A stretch of 64,000 nucleotides of DNA from Cranoglanis bouderius (Eukaryota > Chordata > Actinopteri > Siluriformes > Cranoglanididae). Every line of letters starts with the position of its first letter. Positions within the stretch are counted from its first letter, which is position 1. The notes beneath the pieces were generated by a model, which saw only the letters and a list, made by a program, of their open reading frames with translations, did no database searches and was not told the DNA's origin. This document shows, one piece after another, positions 47,787-59,800 of this stretch. Where the stretch lies: NCBI GenBank assembly GCA_023630585.1, contig CM042541.1, forward strand, positions 14,910,001 through 14,974,000, written 5' to 3'. The translations under genes and the position numbers were made by a program.

Positions 47787-48570
47787 TGTTGATGGTAGGC
47801 GGGGTTAGGGTGGGTGAGTGTTTATGGTGGTAGGTGGGGTTAGGGTGGGTGAGTGTTTATGGTGGTAGGTGGGGTTAGGATGGGTGAGTGTTTATGGTGG
47901 TAGGTGGGGTTAGGATGGGTGGGTCTTTATGGTGGTAGGTGGGGTTAGGGTAGGTGGGACTTTATGGTGGTAGGTGGGGTTAGGGTGGGTGAGTGTTTAT
48001 GGTGGTAGGTGGGGTTAGGGTGGGTGAGTGTTTATGGTGGTAGGTGGGGTTAGGGTGGGTGAGTGTTTATGGTGGTAGGTGGGGTTAGGGTGGGTGAGTG
48101 TTTATGGTGGTAGGTGGGGTTAGGGTGGGTGGGTCTTTATGGTGGTAGGTGGGGTTAGGGTAGGTGGGACTTTATGGTGGTAGGTGGGGTTAGGGTGGGT
48201 GAGTGTTTATGGTGGTAGGTGGGGCTAGGGTGGGTGAGTGTTTATGGTGGTAGGTGGGGTTAGGGTGGGTGAGTGTTTATGGTGGTAGGTGGGGTTAGGG
48301 TGGGTGAGTGTTTATGGTGGTAGGTGGGGTTAGGGTGGGTGGGACTTTATGGTGGTAGGTGGGGTTAGGGTGGGTGAGTGTTTATGGTGGTAGGTGGGGT
48401 TAGGATGGGTGGGTCTTTATGGTGGTAGGTGGGGTTAGGATGGGTGGGTCTTTATGGTGGTAGGTGGGGTTAGGGTGGGTGAGTGTTTATGGTGGTAGGC
48501 GGGGTTAGGATGGGTGGGTCTTTATGGTGGTAGGCGGAGTTAGGGTGGATGGGTGTTTGTGATGGTAGGC
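47787..48570. repeat. 35-bp G-rich minisatellite, about 22 copies
   Basis: The unit consists of ggtggtaggtggggttaggg followed by tgggtgagtgtttat; tttatggtgg recurs exactly every 35 bases (47821, 47856, 47891). Variants end in gggtctttat or gggactttat, and a pair of variant units seen near 47925-47970 recurs 210 bases (six units) later. Each unit has three runs of at least three G, so G-quadruplex formation is plausible. Confidence 0.95.
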
Positions 48571-48950
48571 AGGGCCTCTCTCTCTCTAATAACTACTTAT
48601 CAATGGCTCAAGCCTCCGCTTCGCCTTGTGGCCGCATTACCACCTCGGGTGCGCATTACTTTTCTAATAATTCAACGTCCCGTCGTCAATTATTTCTTAC
48701 ATATTTCTGGAAAATCGTAGTTTTCTGTTATTTTGTTTGTTGTCAGCTCTGTGCGCTTTGGTGGACAGTAGCCTAACTTTTCCGTTATTTCAGTTAACTT
48801 GGCGAAGTGATATGGAACTGTAATGCAGTCAAGATCTGACTGGAACTACTTTTGCTGTGCATTTACTAAAAAAATGATTGCACACCTCAGAACGTCTGTC
48901 AGCCAATCAGAATCGAGAATTCAACAGCGCTGTGGTATAATAGAAGTTAC
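48571..48950. repeat. Repeat related to 47050-47207 and the dispersed family
   Basis: A (CT)n run, then an inverse match to 47085-47115 (gccgcattaccacctcggg), ttctaataattcaacg, and at the right gaattcaacagcgctgtggt, the terminal phrase of the dispersed family. Confidence 0.5.
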
Positions 48951-49535
48951 AGTATTTGCATGAAAATAAAGTTCATGTTTATACAGCGAATTGTAATATG
49001 GAATTTGGATGCATTTTATTAAACCAACATGTAGAAAGGGCGTTACTGAGCCAAACATCTTCCAAAGCAAGTGTGTGATGATTTAGATGTGCAGTTTGTA
49101 AACTGGCAGCTATAAGTTACTACATGTTAGCTACAGTAAAAAAAAAAAAAAAAAAGCAAACTTTGCAGTTCAGCCATTATGGGTAGTGTTAGCTGGTTAT
49201 TTAAACTACTGTCCTTCTTGTAGTTTGGGCTCCAAGGATATTAAACTGTAAACTGCTGTAAACTGTAACTGTAAACTGCTTATTCAATTCTGTAATGTTT
49301 CATTCACGTCCACTCTTAGCCAGCAGATGGAGCCTGCTGCACTGAATAAGTTCAAAATCGCCTGCACTCCCTCAGAGAGCTGACAATTGGGTGGTATGCA
49401 ATTTAGAATAGAGCTCAAATAAACCCTTTTCACATTGCAATTTCAGCTGCAGGAATGAGAAAACTTTACAAATCGTGTTAGATAATATTGTTAATATTGT
49501 TTTCTTGTCTAACTTTCTTAGCACTTTCCAGTGCT
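48951..49535. other. Intergenic DNA, nothing recognised
   Basis: AT-rich sequence with a poly(A) run at 49138-49155. No gene supported. Confidence 0.55.
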
Positions 49536-49539
49536 GCTG

Positions 49540-49720
49540 CTGTGGAATGGATGGTCCTGTGTTCATCCCAGATGTGGTGTCACCCAGAAGAGGATGTGTT
49601 CCCTTTTGTTTCTGGTTCCTCCTAAGGTTTCTTCCTCATGTCATTTCAGGGAGTTTTTCCTCACCACTATCACCTCTGGCTTGCTCATTGCAGATCTAAA
49701 CCTACATCCAGATTCCTGTG
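49540..49720. repeat. Interspersed repeat (ggtttcttcctcatgtca type)
   Basis: The words tggttcctcctaaggtttct, gggagtttttcctcacca and cctctggcttgctcattg belong to a repeat widespread in fish genomes. The 178-codon frame through it has no protein resemblance and spans this and the next repeat. Confidence 0.5.
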
Positions 49721-49904
49721 AACCTGCTTTGGGACATATATATTTTAGCTTAGAACTTAGAGCAAACCCAAAAGCAGCCTACATGCTGTACTCTGTTAGG
49801 AAAACGTACTGTAGGTGGAATGTAGGTACAATTTCAGTTCCACTTATAGACAACAGTGGTCCTGTAAGGTCTAACTCTGTTCCTCAAACTAAATATATAA
49901 TACT

Positions 49905-50090
49905 TTTACAGAAGAAGCCTTTATTTATCACATATACATTACAGCGAAATTCTTTTCTTCGCATATCCCAGCTCGTTAGGGAGTTGGGGTCAGAGCGCAG
50001 GGTCAGCCGTGATACGGTGCCCCTGGAGCAGAGATGGTTAAGGGAGACCCAGAGCCTTAACCGTTGAGCCACAAGGGTACCATGTTGAAA
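49905..50090 (-). repeat. tRNA-derived SINE, minus strand
   Basis: Read on the minus strand, the head is ttgtggctcaacggttaagg followed by ctctggg, matching the head of the SINE at 62055. The other end (tttatttatcacatatacat, agcgaaattcttttcttc) is a tail commonly attached to such elements. Confidence 0.55.
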
Positions 50091-50099
50091 AAACAATAG

Positions 50100-50345
50100 A
50101 ATCCATCACAGAAATTCTAATGGTTTCCACTATAAATACCATAACAATCCATCAGATAACCATTAAAACCATTACAATCACCATTATTGGTCCGTAATGG
50201 TAACCAGTAGACATAACATGCCATGAATAGAAGGCGATAAATTACCAGTAGAGACCCACAGGAACCATTACAGTTTCCATTAAAACCAAAACAATTCTCA
50301 TTATAACCATTAAAACCATTACAAATTCTATGAGGGTTTCTAATG
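50100..50345. repeat. Degenerate ccattaaaaccattacaa repeat
   Basis: Irregular reiterations of accattaaaaccattac and related words. Old and non-coding. Confidence 0.5.
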
Positions 50346-50578
50346 TTTTTTTTTTTTTTTAGCAGGGTACCACTCCTTTGACATGTGACTGCACCTTAAA
50401 ACCCCAATTTAGTGCACTGTTTTTGACAGAGTAACCTGTATTTCAGTCAGTGGGGTTTATAATATTAATTTTGACTGCGTATATTTGACCTGTTTGGATT
50501 TTGCTTTTCAAAAATGCTGAATATTGTAGGTTTAAGCAGCTCACATTATATTTGAACTGTCATTCATTATAATACGAA

Positions 50579-50591
50579 CAACAACAACAAC

Positions 50592-50648
<57 letters not shown>

Positions 50649-50650
50649 TT
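50579..50650. repeat. (AAC)n(AAT)n microsatellite
   Basis: Four AAC units followed by about twenty AAT units. Confidence 0.95.
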
Positions 50651-51540
50651 ATATAGCATCTTTCTAATACTAAAATATAATATAATACAATAAAATACAA
50701 ATTTCCACTAAGATGAACGATGACGTCACGTTGCTCCGGGAAGCTGGGCTCGTGACGCTCGTTGCCGTTGTGCTGTTTGCCAGCACGGTTGCCAGATTGA
50801 TATATCTGACCCTCTTATAAGTAGCGTTAAACACATTGCAATTCTAAATCACCTCGGCTACGTATATAAAATATCAAAACTACAGTTACAGAAAAGCTTA
50901 TAAAATGTATAATAATAATGAAAAAATAAACATTATTGATATAGCAGCTCAGTTAATATAATGCAGCTCAAAATGCTTTACAATGTTTACATTTACATTT
51001 GTGGAATTTGGCAGACGTCCTTATCCAGAGCGACTTACTTTTTTTTTTTTTAAGTAAGAAAAATTAATGAAACAAAAAGCGTAGTCAAAAATAAAATGGC
51101 AGAATAGCAAACAAAATAAATAATAATAAATAATGTAAAATTTAATGAGTACAATAATTCGAATAAAATAAACATAATGTAAAAGTAATTTGTCAGTAGA
51201 AGTAAGACAAATTATAAGTTAGTTAAAACCTAAAGTAAAAAAATAATGTTTTTAGCTTTAAAAAAAAAAATCAGTCATTATAAGTGATATATAGGATAAT
51301 ATATATATATATAATATAAACATATAATATAAACATACAGAAGGGATGTAGGCTATTTAAGTAGAATTCGGTTGTTTTTTCTTCCGAATAAAGTAGGAAG
51401 ATTGTTTAAAAATCCTACAACTAAGTCACTTCTTAAGCGAATTATTTTCAGCAAACGCTAGGCTATTTAATATGTTAAAATATCAATACCTGCTTTCACC
51501 CAACATTATATCCCTGAACCACAATTGGGAAATAATCGAC
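50651..51540. other. AT-rich region upstream of mfhas1 with a SINE-tail fragment
   Basis: At 51000-51046, tttggcagacgtccttatcc followed by agagcgacttac is a common fish SINE 3' segment. The rest is AT-rich with no gene. Confidence 0.5.
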
Positions 51541-51967
51541 ACAATCTGGCAACCTTGCTTTCCAAGCCCTGCGGATTGCGGGCGGAGACGTGAGGAGGGA
51601 GTGGAGCAAACACGCCGTAGTGCTTTTATTTTTAATCCGCTTGCTTTCTGTTTGGATCCGTGTTGATGCCGCGGTTCCGGGGAAGCCGCTGGCGCTGCCA
51701 GGAGAACAGTCCAGACGGAAACACTGGCCGGTTTTGCCACACGTTTGATCATCAGGTTTAATTGTTGTTCTTTTTCGATGGCGCAGATAAAGAGGATGTG
51801 GGAAACACCGCCGAGGCGTTCGGGCACGACTGAGCGGCTTTTGTCCCCGGGTGGAGCAAACCTTACAGATGTGCTTCTGAACATGTGGAGTGCTGGACAG
51901 AGAAGGGTAAACAAAAGGGCGGCCATGCTGCCGGGTTAAGTTTGTAACGCGATTTGAAGGCAACGCT
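51541..51967 (+). promoter_or_regulatory. mfhas1: mfhas1 5' flank/5'UTR
   Basis: GC content rises from about 51560 toward the start codon, with several CG dinucleotides, as in a promoter/5'UTR island. ATGs at 51779 and 51798 precede the main start, so upstream reading frames may exist if transcription begins this far up. Neither a TATA box nor a clear transcription start is seen. Confidence 0.35.
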
Positions 51968-54815
51968 ATGGCTGAGAATGAGACTAATCTGAGGACGGCC
52001 AGGATATGGCGAGACGCAGCGTTACGCTCCAGGAAACTGAGGAGCAACCTGCGCCAGCTCACTCTTAGCACCAACAACAGCCAGAAAATCACCTTACCCG
52101 ACGACATCAAGGAGATCGAAGTCCTCAACCTGGGCAATAATTCTCTCCAAGAGCTTCCCGAGGGTCTGGGCTCCACTCTGACCAAGCTTCGCATCCTCAT
52201 CCTCCGCAGGAACAAGTTCACCTCCGTGCCCTCTCCAATATTCCAGCTCAGTCACTTGACTGAGCTGGATCTTAGTCACAACTGCCTGAGCCATTTCTCG
52301 GAGGACATTGAGCATTTGAAGTGGCTGAAAAAGCTCTGTGTGAGCCACAACAAGATCCAGTACCTGCCGTCCCAAATAGGGACGTTGCAGGCCCTGGAGG
52401 AGGTCGATGTGAGCTTCAACGAGCTCCATGATTTCCCCAGGTCCTTCACGCAGCTCAAGAAGCTCAGGACGCTCGACGTGGACCATAACAAGCTCCAAAA
52501 TTTCCCACCGGAGCTTCTTGCCCTCAGCGATTTGGAAGAACTCGATTGTTCAGGGAATAAACTAGAGGGCCTGCCAGGCAATATCACAATGCTGCAATCT
52601 CTCAAAATTTTGTGGCTCAGCAGCACCCATATCTCATGTTTACCTGAGACCTTCTGCGATCTGCAGAACCTGGAGAGCTTGATGCTTGATAGCAATTCCC
52701 TTGCAGCGTTGCCACGGTCGTTTGGAAAAATGCAAAAGCTGAAAATGCTCAATCTGTCATCCAACTCCTTTGAAGATTTTCCTCAGGTTATTCTCACAAT
52801 CGCTAGTTTGGAGGAGCTGTATTTGAGCAGAAATAGGTTGTCTTTCCTCCCAGACAAAGTGGGCCGGCTGTCTAACCTCGCCAACTTGTGGTTGGACAAT
52901 AATAGGATAACGTTTCTCCCAGACTCCATAGTGGAGCTGGAAAAACTGGAGGAGCTGGTTTTACAGGGTAACCAAATTGCCATCCTGCCAGACAATTTCG
53001 GAAAGCTCGCCAAAGTTAACATTTGGAAAGTTAAGGACAATCCTCTCATACAACCTCCGTATGAGGTGTGCATGAAAGGCATCCCATATATAGCTGCCTA
53101 TCAGAAGGAGCTCGCCCATGCCCAGACTGCTGTGAAACCAAGACTCAAACTTGTTTTGATGGGCCAGACAAATGCAGGGAAAACTAAGCTCAGGCAGTGC
53201 ATTGTAAGCAAACCGTTAGATGCTAAGACAATAACTGGTGGTAGAGGGATCGATGTGACGAACTGGGTAGCAGATGCTCACCGCAGTCTTACATTCATTG
53301 TGTATGATTTATCAGGGAAGCAGAATTATGAACTCATTAAACCATTTTTCCTCTCACCAGGCGCTCTTTACATCGTGGTAGTGAATTTAAAGTCGTACAC
53401 GTGTAAGACTTTCTACTCCAGCGTAGGATATTTCCTTCACCTGCTCAATGCTAAGGTGCCTCATGCAGTGGTGTGTGTTGTGGGAACACACATTGACCTC
53501 TGTACTGAGGTGGAATTGGAGGAAAAGTGCTTGGATATCCACAGACAGATCTCTCTGCAGGAGAAGAGAGACACAGAGAGTCTACGGACGCTTGCTAAGC
53601 AGGTGGATGAAGCCTTGGAACAGGACTATGATGTCAGAGCATCAAGCCCACATGTAGTTTTTTATGGAGTCTCAGACAGGAACTTGAGACGTAAAAAAGC
53701 CCAGCTGCAGTACATGCTGAACAATCGACTGCAGATCCTGTCCCCAGTGTTTTGTGTCAGTTGCATGGAGATGCGAAATATCCAACGGTTAAAGGAGAAA
53801 CTCATGTCCGTCGCCGATCACCGTGATATCTTTCCTAACCTTCACAGAGTACTGCCGAAGTCGTGGCAGATGCTAGAGGAGCTCCATTTCAAGCCGCAGG
53901 ACCTGTGGCTGTCGTGGTGGGACTCTGCTCGCCTAGGCCTGCAAGCGGGACTGACGGAAGACCGACTACAAAGTGCACTGTCCTACCTACATGAGAGTGG
54001 AAAACTGCTGTACTTTGAGGACAGCATACCACTAAAAGAATTTGTCTTCCATAATCTGCCGCGGTTCATCGCTGTCTTGAACGTCTTTTTTCAGAAGGAC
54101 CGTACTGCCATGCTGGAAAAATTAAATTCTGAGAGCGACACTGAAGAGAACGTCGCTCCCTCCCAAATCCAGCACCACGTGGAAAGTTTTCTGCTGCATG
54201 GACTGCTGCCTTCCAGCGTCATCCGCCAGCTCCTCAAACCTCTTGTGCAGACACAGCAGGACTTACACCTTATCATGGAGCTGCTTGAAAAGATGGGGGT
54301 TTGCTATTGCATCAACAAACCTCGGAGCAAACCTCTAAACGGTGCGCCTGTGGTTTACAAGTTCCCCAGTCTGGTCAGCAGTGAGGAGCCCAGCACTGAA
54401 CCGTGGCAGAATGGTGGCTCATCAGTTCCTGGTCAGTTCTTCTCGGTGGAACAGTTGCAGATCGAATATAGCTTTCCGTTTCTCATTCCTCCTGGACTTT
54501 TCGCACGGTTCTGCGTGCAAATCAACAGCCATGTGGTGCAACGCACCGATGGAAAGGATTACATCTTTGCCTACCGGGGTAAAGTGCCTGTGATGGTGAA
54601 CTACCGGCCGTCTCGAAACAGACTGCACCCGGAGACCCTTGCCATTTCTAGTCATGCATCTTTGCCAAATATCTGGACAGCTTGGCAGGCGATTACCCCA
54701 CTTGTAGAGGAGCTGAATGTTCTTCTGCAGGAATGGCCTGGTCTCCATTATTCTGTACATGTCCTGTGTTCCAAGTGCCTGAAGCGAGGGTCACCCAACC
54801 CACATTCCTTTCCAG
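51968..54815 (+). CDS. mfhas1: MFHAS1 (malignant fibrous histiocytoma amplified sequence 1), coding exon 1
   Basis: 949 codons plus one base, ending HSFPG at donor CCAG|GTGAGT; human MFHAS1 has 1052 residues with most in one exon. It is a ROCO-family protein linked to TLR signalling and macrophage responses. Residues 1-45 (ARIWRDAALRSRKLRSNLRQL) are the family N-terminus; about 48-370 are a series of leucine-rich repeats; 370-392 (DNPLIQPPYEVCMKGIPYIA) is a conserved linker. The ROC-type GTPase starts near 393, with Walker A GQTNAGKT at 399-406, and VVGTHIDL is the NKxD-region equivalent. A COR-like region follows (WWDSARLGLQAGLTEDRL, SHASLPNIWTAWQAITPLVE). No breaks. The start MAENETNLRTARIWRD parallels the human start. 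Remaining exons lie beyond 64000. Confidence 0.95.
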
Positions 54816-55969
54816 GTGAGTGGACTATTGTTTGCTTTGTGATCACTTATTAATATGACTCCTCTTGGTGGGCATCGAAAAAGGAATGACTAATCTCTAA
54901 AACTCCAGTAATCTATAGAATTTGGAAGTATTTAGAGATAGCTACTGGATAAGAGGTAATGGAGCATAAGAGGTTAATCAAGTTCTGATTAATGAACAAA
55001 GGCCTTACCTTTGATCCAATATTGAAAAGATAACACTAGCTCTCAAACATTGTCTATACAAACGCACATAAAGACAGGTGGCCATAACAGCACTGTTACC
55101 ATGTGAGCTAATGATGGGATTTATTGTCAGGTAAACATGACATGTCTGAGTGGACAGCACTGACATGATGGAGCTTAAACAAAAGCACATGAGGTGGGTG
55201 CTAGTGACAGGCCAGTGATGCCTCGGTGGGTTTCCTGCCCCACTTAGAAACATAAATTAACCAGCAATGTTCTGTCGAGCCAAAGAGGTGAGGATTGCCA
55301 TGGTGACCAAATATGAGATGCAAAAACGGAGAACTTCCTGATTTCTGCCAAGTGCACTCGTGAAACCATAATAATCAGCATACCATTTGGACTGAAACAA
55401 AGATTGCATGTCTCATGACAGCCATGTTCTTCATTTTTCTCATGCAGAGGAACTGTGAGGTGAAATGCAGACGTCACACTTCTGTTGTATTTCTCTTACT
55501 CATAGCCTTTGGTTGCCCAGTTCAAGCTGCTGCAGTGGATTAGTTCACGTCTGTGGTTATAGCTGTTCCAGTCGTTTTACACTGTGCTGTTCTCCGCAGA
55601 ATGCTCTATTTGGCATGCCACTCAAACTTGTGGAACAAAACCATGATGCCTTAAAAGGCTACAGGCCAAAGATCAGTCCTAAATCAATAGAGAGCTTGAT
55701 GTGGCTCAATGTATTGCTCAGAGAGGAAAGCTTTCTGTTTCTGATCTAAAACCCCCAGCAGAAAATTTACACAACAGCTCCATGGCCAGTTTATGGCAAG
55801 TTGTGAGTTTATAGAGAACAGGGTAAATGTGAATGTTGCTGTGGTTTTGTGGCTGCTGAAAATGTTGTTGTTTTTGTGGCTGTTCTTCCACCTCCTTTTC
55901 ATCATCTACCACCATCATGTTGTGATGAATAAATACACGTAAACACGGGCTATGTACCTTCTAAATATA

Positions 55970-56513
55970 CAGTGGGCTCCGAAAGTCTGAGAACACATTG
56001 AGAAGCTGGGCTTTTTTTTTTCATTTAAAATTGGAAATAATCAGAAGGTTTTAGAGTTTTGAAATATTTCAAACAAAGAAAGAAAATGTTCAGTATCTTG
56101 AATATTTTATTCAAGATTTTACACTATTTCGAGATCTCTATTTAAATGTAAGCAAATATGTGATATTGACCATGTTAACAGTTTTGTACAAAAAGTCAGA
56201 TTTTTCTCATACCAAATCTTCTCTATTGAAGCACGTGTTCAGATGACACTCTGACAGATTTGATCTAAAATGGATTATAAGGTTTTGCAGAAACTTATGG
56301 AGTCCATGCCAGCTCGAGTGCACACTGTCATTAAAGCAAAAAAGGGGACAAACCAAATACTAAGAAACCCTGAAATTCATTTCAAAGATTGTACTTTTCA
56401 CTCAAGTTGGTGCCAGTAATATAATTTATAATGAAAATTTTTGCATTAAATTTGAAAATTATGCAAAATAGAAGCATTTTCACTAGTGGTATCATACTTT
56501 TGGACCCCACTCT
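55970..56513 (+). mobile_element. Tc1-like transposon, internally deleted
   Basis: The left end cagtgggctccgaaagtctg follows a TA, and the right end cttttggaccccactc is its diverged inverse before TA. A C-terminal transposase trace (LMESMPARVHTVIKAKKGT, plus strand near 56300) remains. The rest of the coding region is lost. Confidence 0.7.
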
Positions 56514-56924
56514 ATATACGACCTCTTTTAATGTTGTGTTGCTTAGCTTCTCATTTGCATAACTGGCAGCTTCGCCCACATCGCTGTAAATTGCAGTCTT
56601 GAAAATAAACTACTTTTGAGTGCTCTTTTGGGTTGAGTTGCAGCAAATATATAAATGAGCCCAGAAGTTAAAGGTTTACTCAACTTTTTCCCCCCCTTTT
56701 TGCCAATTCCCACCCACTTACTAGCTCTCCTCTAAAATGAGACAGCTTTAAACCAGGGAGGGTAAAGTCCAGCATGTGCTTTCTTCCAGACATGTGAAGC
56801 TACTAGATCTTTTCGAGCTGATGCTCACGCTATGTCACAGAGCAGCTGAACACTCTGAGGAGAACATTAACTGACCGATGAAACAGGAATGCCATCTCTC
56901 TCACGGCCAATTACGCTCTATCGG

Positions 56925-57005
56925 ACTCTCGGCACCGTCAGGATTCGAACTTGCGATTTCTTGAGGATAGGTCCACTGTTTCCTGTTGAGCCACTCTAGA
57001 GCTAC
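56925..57005 (-). repeat. tRNA-like SINE head, minus strand
   Basis: Read on the minus strand: agagtggctcaacaggaaac (A-box-like) and gcaagttcgaatcctgacgg (B-box GTTCGAATCC) about 30 bases apart. It lacks a clear acceptor stem, so a SINE head or tRNA pseudogene is more likely than a tRNA gene. Confidence 0.5.
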
Positions 57006-57309
57006 TCAGCTTTTTCTTTACTACAACATCCCTGATGTCTACTGAAAAACACGTTTAGGTTTGCAGTTCCACTTTTATAGAGCTGTTGTATAAGCATGCT
57101 GATCTGGGTTTTTGTATATCCCCACTAATTTACCCAGACGTCCTGTTATCCCGTCCACATGCTGACACTCAAAAAAAAATCAGAACATATTTTAAGTGTT
57201 TTAATGAGAGTTTGTATTCGCGAGTTTGTCAGGGTGGCTTTTTATGTCTTGTCGCTTATTGTTTCCTGTAGCCCTTGAACATTTCCCATCATGCTCCTCT
57301 ACATACATA

Positions 57310-58650
57310 CAGGTGCATCTCAATAAATTAGAATGTCGTGGAAAAGTTCGTTTATTTCAGTAATTCAACTCAAATTGAGAAACTCGTGTATTAAATAAAT
57401 TCAATGCACACAGACTGAAGTAGTTTAAGTCTTTGGTTCTTTTAATTGTGATGATTTTGGCTCACGTTTAACAAAAACCCACCAATTCACTATCTCAACA
57501 AATAAGAATACTTCATAAGACCAATAAAAAAAACATTTTTAGTGAATTGTTGGCCTTCTGGAAAGTATGTTCATTTACTGTACATGTACTCAATACTTGG
57601 TAGGGGCTCCTTTTGCTTTAATTGCTGCCTCAATTTGGCGTGGCATGGAGGTGATCAGTTTGTGGCACTGCTGAGGTGGTATGGAAGCCCAGGTTTCTTT
57701 GACAGTGGCCTTCAGCTCATCTGCATTTTTTGGTCTCTTGTTTCTCATTTTCCTCTTGACAATACCCCATAGATTCTCTATGGGGTTCAGGTCTGGTGAG
57801 TTTGCTGGCCAGTCAAGCACACCAACACCATGGCCATTTAACCAACTTTTGGTGCTTTTGGCAGTGTGGGCAGGTGCCAAATCCTGCTGGAAAATGAAAT
57901 CAGCAACTTGGGCTATGAGCTTCTCCACCCTTCCTCCAGACTCTAGGACCTTGGTTTCCAAATGAAATACAAAACTTGCTCCCATCTGAAAAGAGGATAT
58001 TGGACCACTGGTCAACAGTCCAGTTCTTCTTCTCCTTAGCCCAGGTAAGACGCCTATGTCGTTGTCTGTGGTTCAGGAGTGGCTTAACAAGAGGAATACG
58101 ACAACTGTTGCCAAATTCCTTGACACGTCTGTTTGTGGTGGCTCTTGATGCCTTGACCCCAGCCTCAGTCCATTCCTTGTGAAGTTCACTCAAATTCTTG
58201 AATCGATTTTGCTTGACAATCCTCATAAGGCTGAGGTTCTCTCGGTTGGTTGTGCATCTTTTTCTTCCACACTTTTTCCTTCCACTCAACTTTCTGTTAA
58301 CATGCTTGGATATAGCACTCTGTGAACAGCCAGCTTCTTTGGCAATGAATGTTTGTGGCTTACCTAGTGAACCAAACTGAGAGACCATTTTGAAGGCTCA
58401 GGAAACCTTTGCAGGTGTTTTGAGTTGATTAGCTGATTGGCATGTCACCATATTCTAATTTGTTGAGATAGTGAATTGGTGGGTTTTTGTTAAATGTGAG
58501 CCAAAATCATCACAATTAAAAGAACCAAAGACTTAAACTACTTCAGTCTGTGGCATTGAATTTATTTAATACACGAGTTTCACAATTTGAGTTGAATTAC
58601 TGAAATAAACGAACTTTTCCACGACATTCTAATTTATTGAGATGCACCTG
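57310..58650 (-). mobile_element. Tc1-like transposon, copy 2 (167-bp internal deletion)
   Basis: Ends caggtgcatctcaataaatt and the inverse, with TA on both flanks (57308-57309 and 58651-58652). It is nearly identical to 6085-7592 but on the opposite strand. Length 1341 against 1508; the difference is one deletion equivalent to 6834-7000 of copy 1, with the 4-base word TGCT at both breakpoints. Confidence 0.92.
57590..58388 (-). pseudogene. Tc1 transposase with frameshifting internal deletion
   Basis: The minus strand starts MVSQFGSLGKPQTFIAKEAG at 58388, keeps the DNA-binding region and first catalytic Asp (FSDGSKF), and breaks after GEAHSPSC near 57905. The frame resumes as ADFIFQQDLAPAHTAK with the second Asp, SPDLNPIENLWGIVK with the Glu, and runs to the natural end AIKAKGAPTKY at 57590. 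Deletion of 167 bases shifts the frame, so no functional protein is expected. Confidence 0.9.
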
Positions 58651-59494
58651 TATGCATCCATACAGTAACTCACAAAAAGCACCCCTTATCAATGTCTGAA
58701 TGTTGAATTTATTTATTTTTTGGATTTTGCACTAGTATAATTATAATATGGGCATTTTATCATGTATTTATGGTATGAAAAGGTACACAACTGTTTGTGT
58801 TGGCTTGCTGCCATCAGTGCATTGAAAATCCCACAGCATTATCAAGAATTGCATAAACCTACGATTTCAAAGCTTTTAAAAGCTACTTATAATCCAAAGT
58901 ATATGTAAATGTTCACACAGTTCATTTATCTAATTAAACTGATCAGTTTTATTGATTACATGCTGTTTATTGGTCAAAGAGGAGCTCTGGTTCTTTTTTT
59001 TTTTTGCCATGTGCACACTTTCTTGGACTTGACAGAACAACAGATTTTAGCCACACAGTTTTTCCATCACACCATATTAGGCAATGATGTTTTTGGCCCA
59101 TATGCATGTTGATTCTGTCTCAGAGCTCCTCAGTTCTTGCAGACTAAACAGAGGAAATGCAGAACCTTGGCTTTCTCATCACATGATCCAGAAGCACAAT
59201 TAATCCATTATTAAATATATTTTAGGTCTTTGCAGAGATTTTTGCTGGGATAGAAATGGCAGACAATGGATAGTAATGCAAGTATCAACAACTTTTTTTG
59301 TTTGAAAAGATTACAGTGAAAATGTTTGACTGGAAAAAACATTGCAATTACACATACACTCAGTGTCACATGACAGTTTTTTAAAATAACAAGCCTATCT
59401 TACAACAAACCAACGAACCACATTAGTTGGAAAAGTGAGAACATTAAAAGGGCCCCAACCAACCTTTCTGCCTCTATTCAAACTACACTGCCAC

Positions 59495-59800
59495 TACCAC
59501 TGGTCACTTTAATAGGAACACCTGTACATCTTCACATTCATGCAGTTATTCAATAGCTAATCATGTAGCAGCACAGTGCATTTAAATCATGCATATACAG
59601 TCAAGAGCTTCAGTTAATGTTCACATCAGAATGTGGAAAAAAATGTTTCAGTGGGCAAAACCGTGGCATGGTTGTTGGTGCCAGACGGGATAGTTTGAGT
59701 GTTTCTCTTGGGATTTTCACACACAACTGAATGGTGTGAAATTAAAAAAAAAAAGGGCCAGTGAGCAACAGTTCTGTGGGCAGAAGCTACTGAGAGTGAC
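59495..59800 (+). mobile_element. Tc1 fragment of the 17593 family
   Basis: Words ggtcactttaataggaacac, tcaagagcttcagttaatgt and ggcatggttgttggtgccag match the left third of the element at 17593. Coding traces are broken; the rest is missing. Confidence 0.65.

Noticed and set aside
47787..48570. Interstitial telomere array
   Set aside because: The core contains TTAGGG once per 35-base unit only; it is a minisatellite, not tandem TTAGGG.
49531..50067. 178-codon plus-strand frame
   Set aside because: It spans two different interspersed repeats and has no protein family features.
51496..52221. 241-codon frame on the minus strand over the mfhas1 5' region
   Set aside because: It is antisense to the conserved MFHAS1 coding region and its 5' flank; composition is Arg/Ser-rich as expected from an antisense shadow, with no family resemblance.
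56925..57005. Possible tRNA gene on the minus strand
   Set aside because: Good B box, but the arms do not pair convincingly; a SINE head is likelier.
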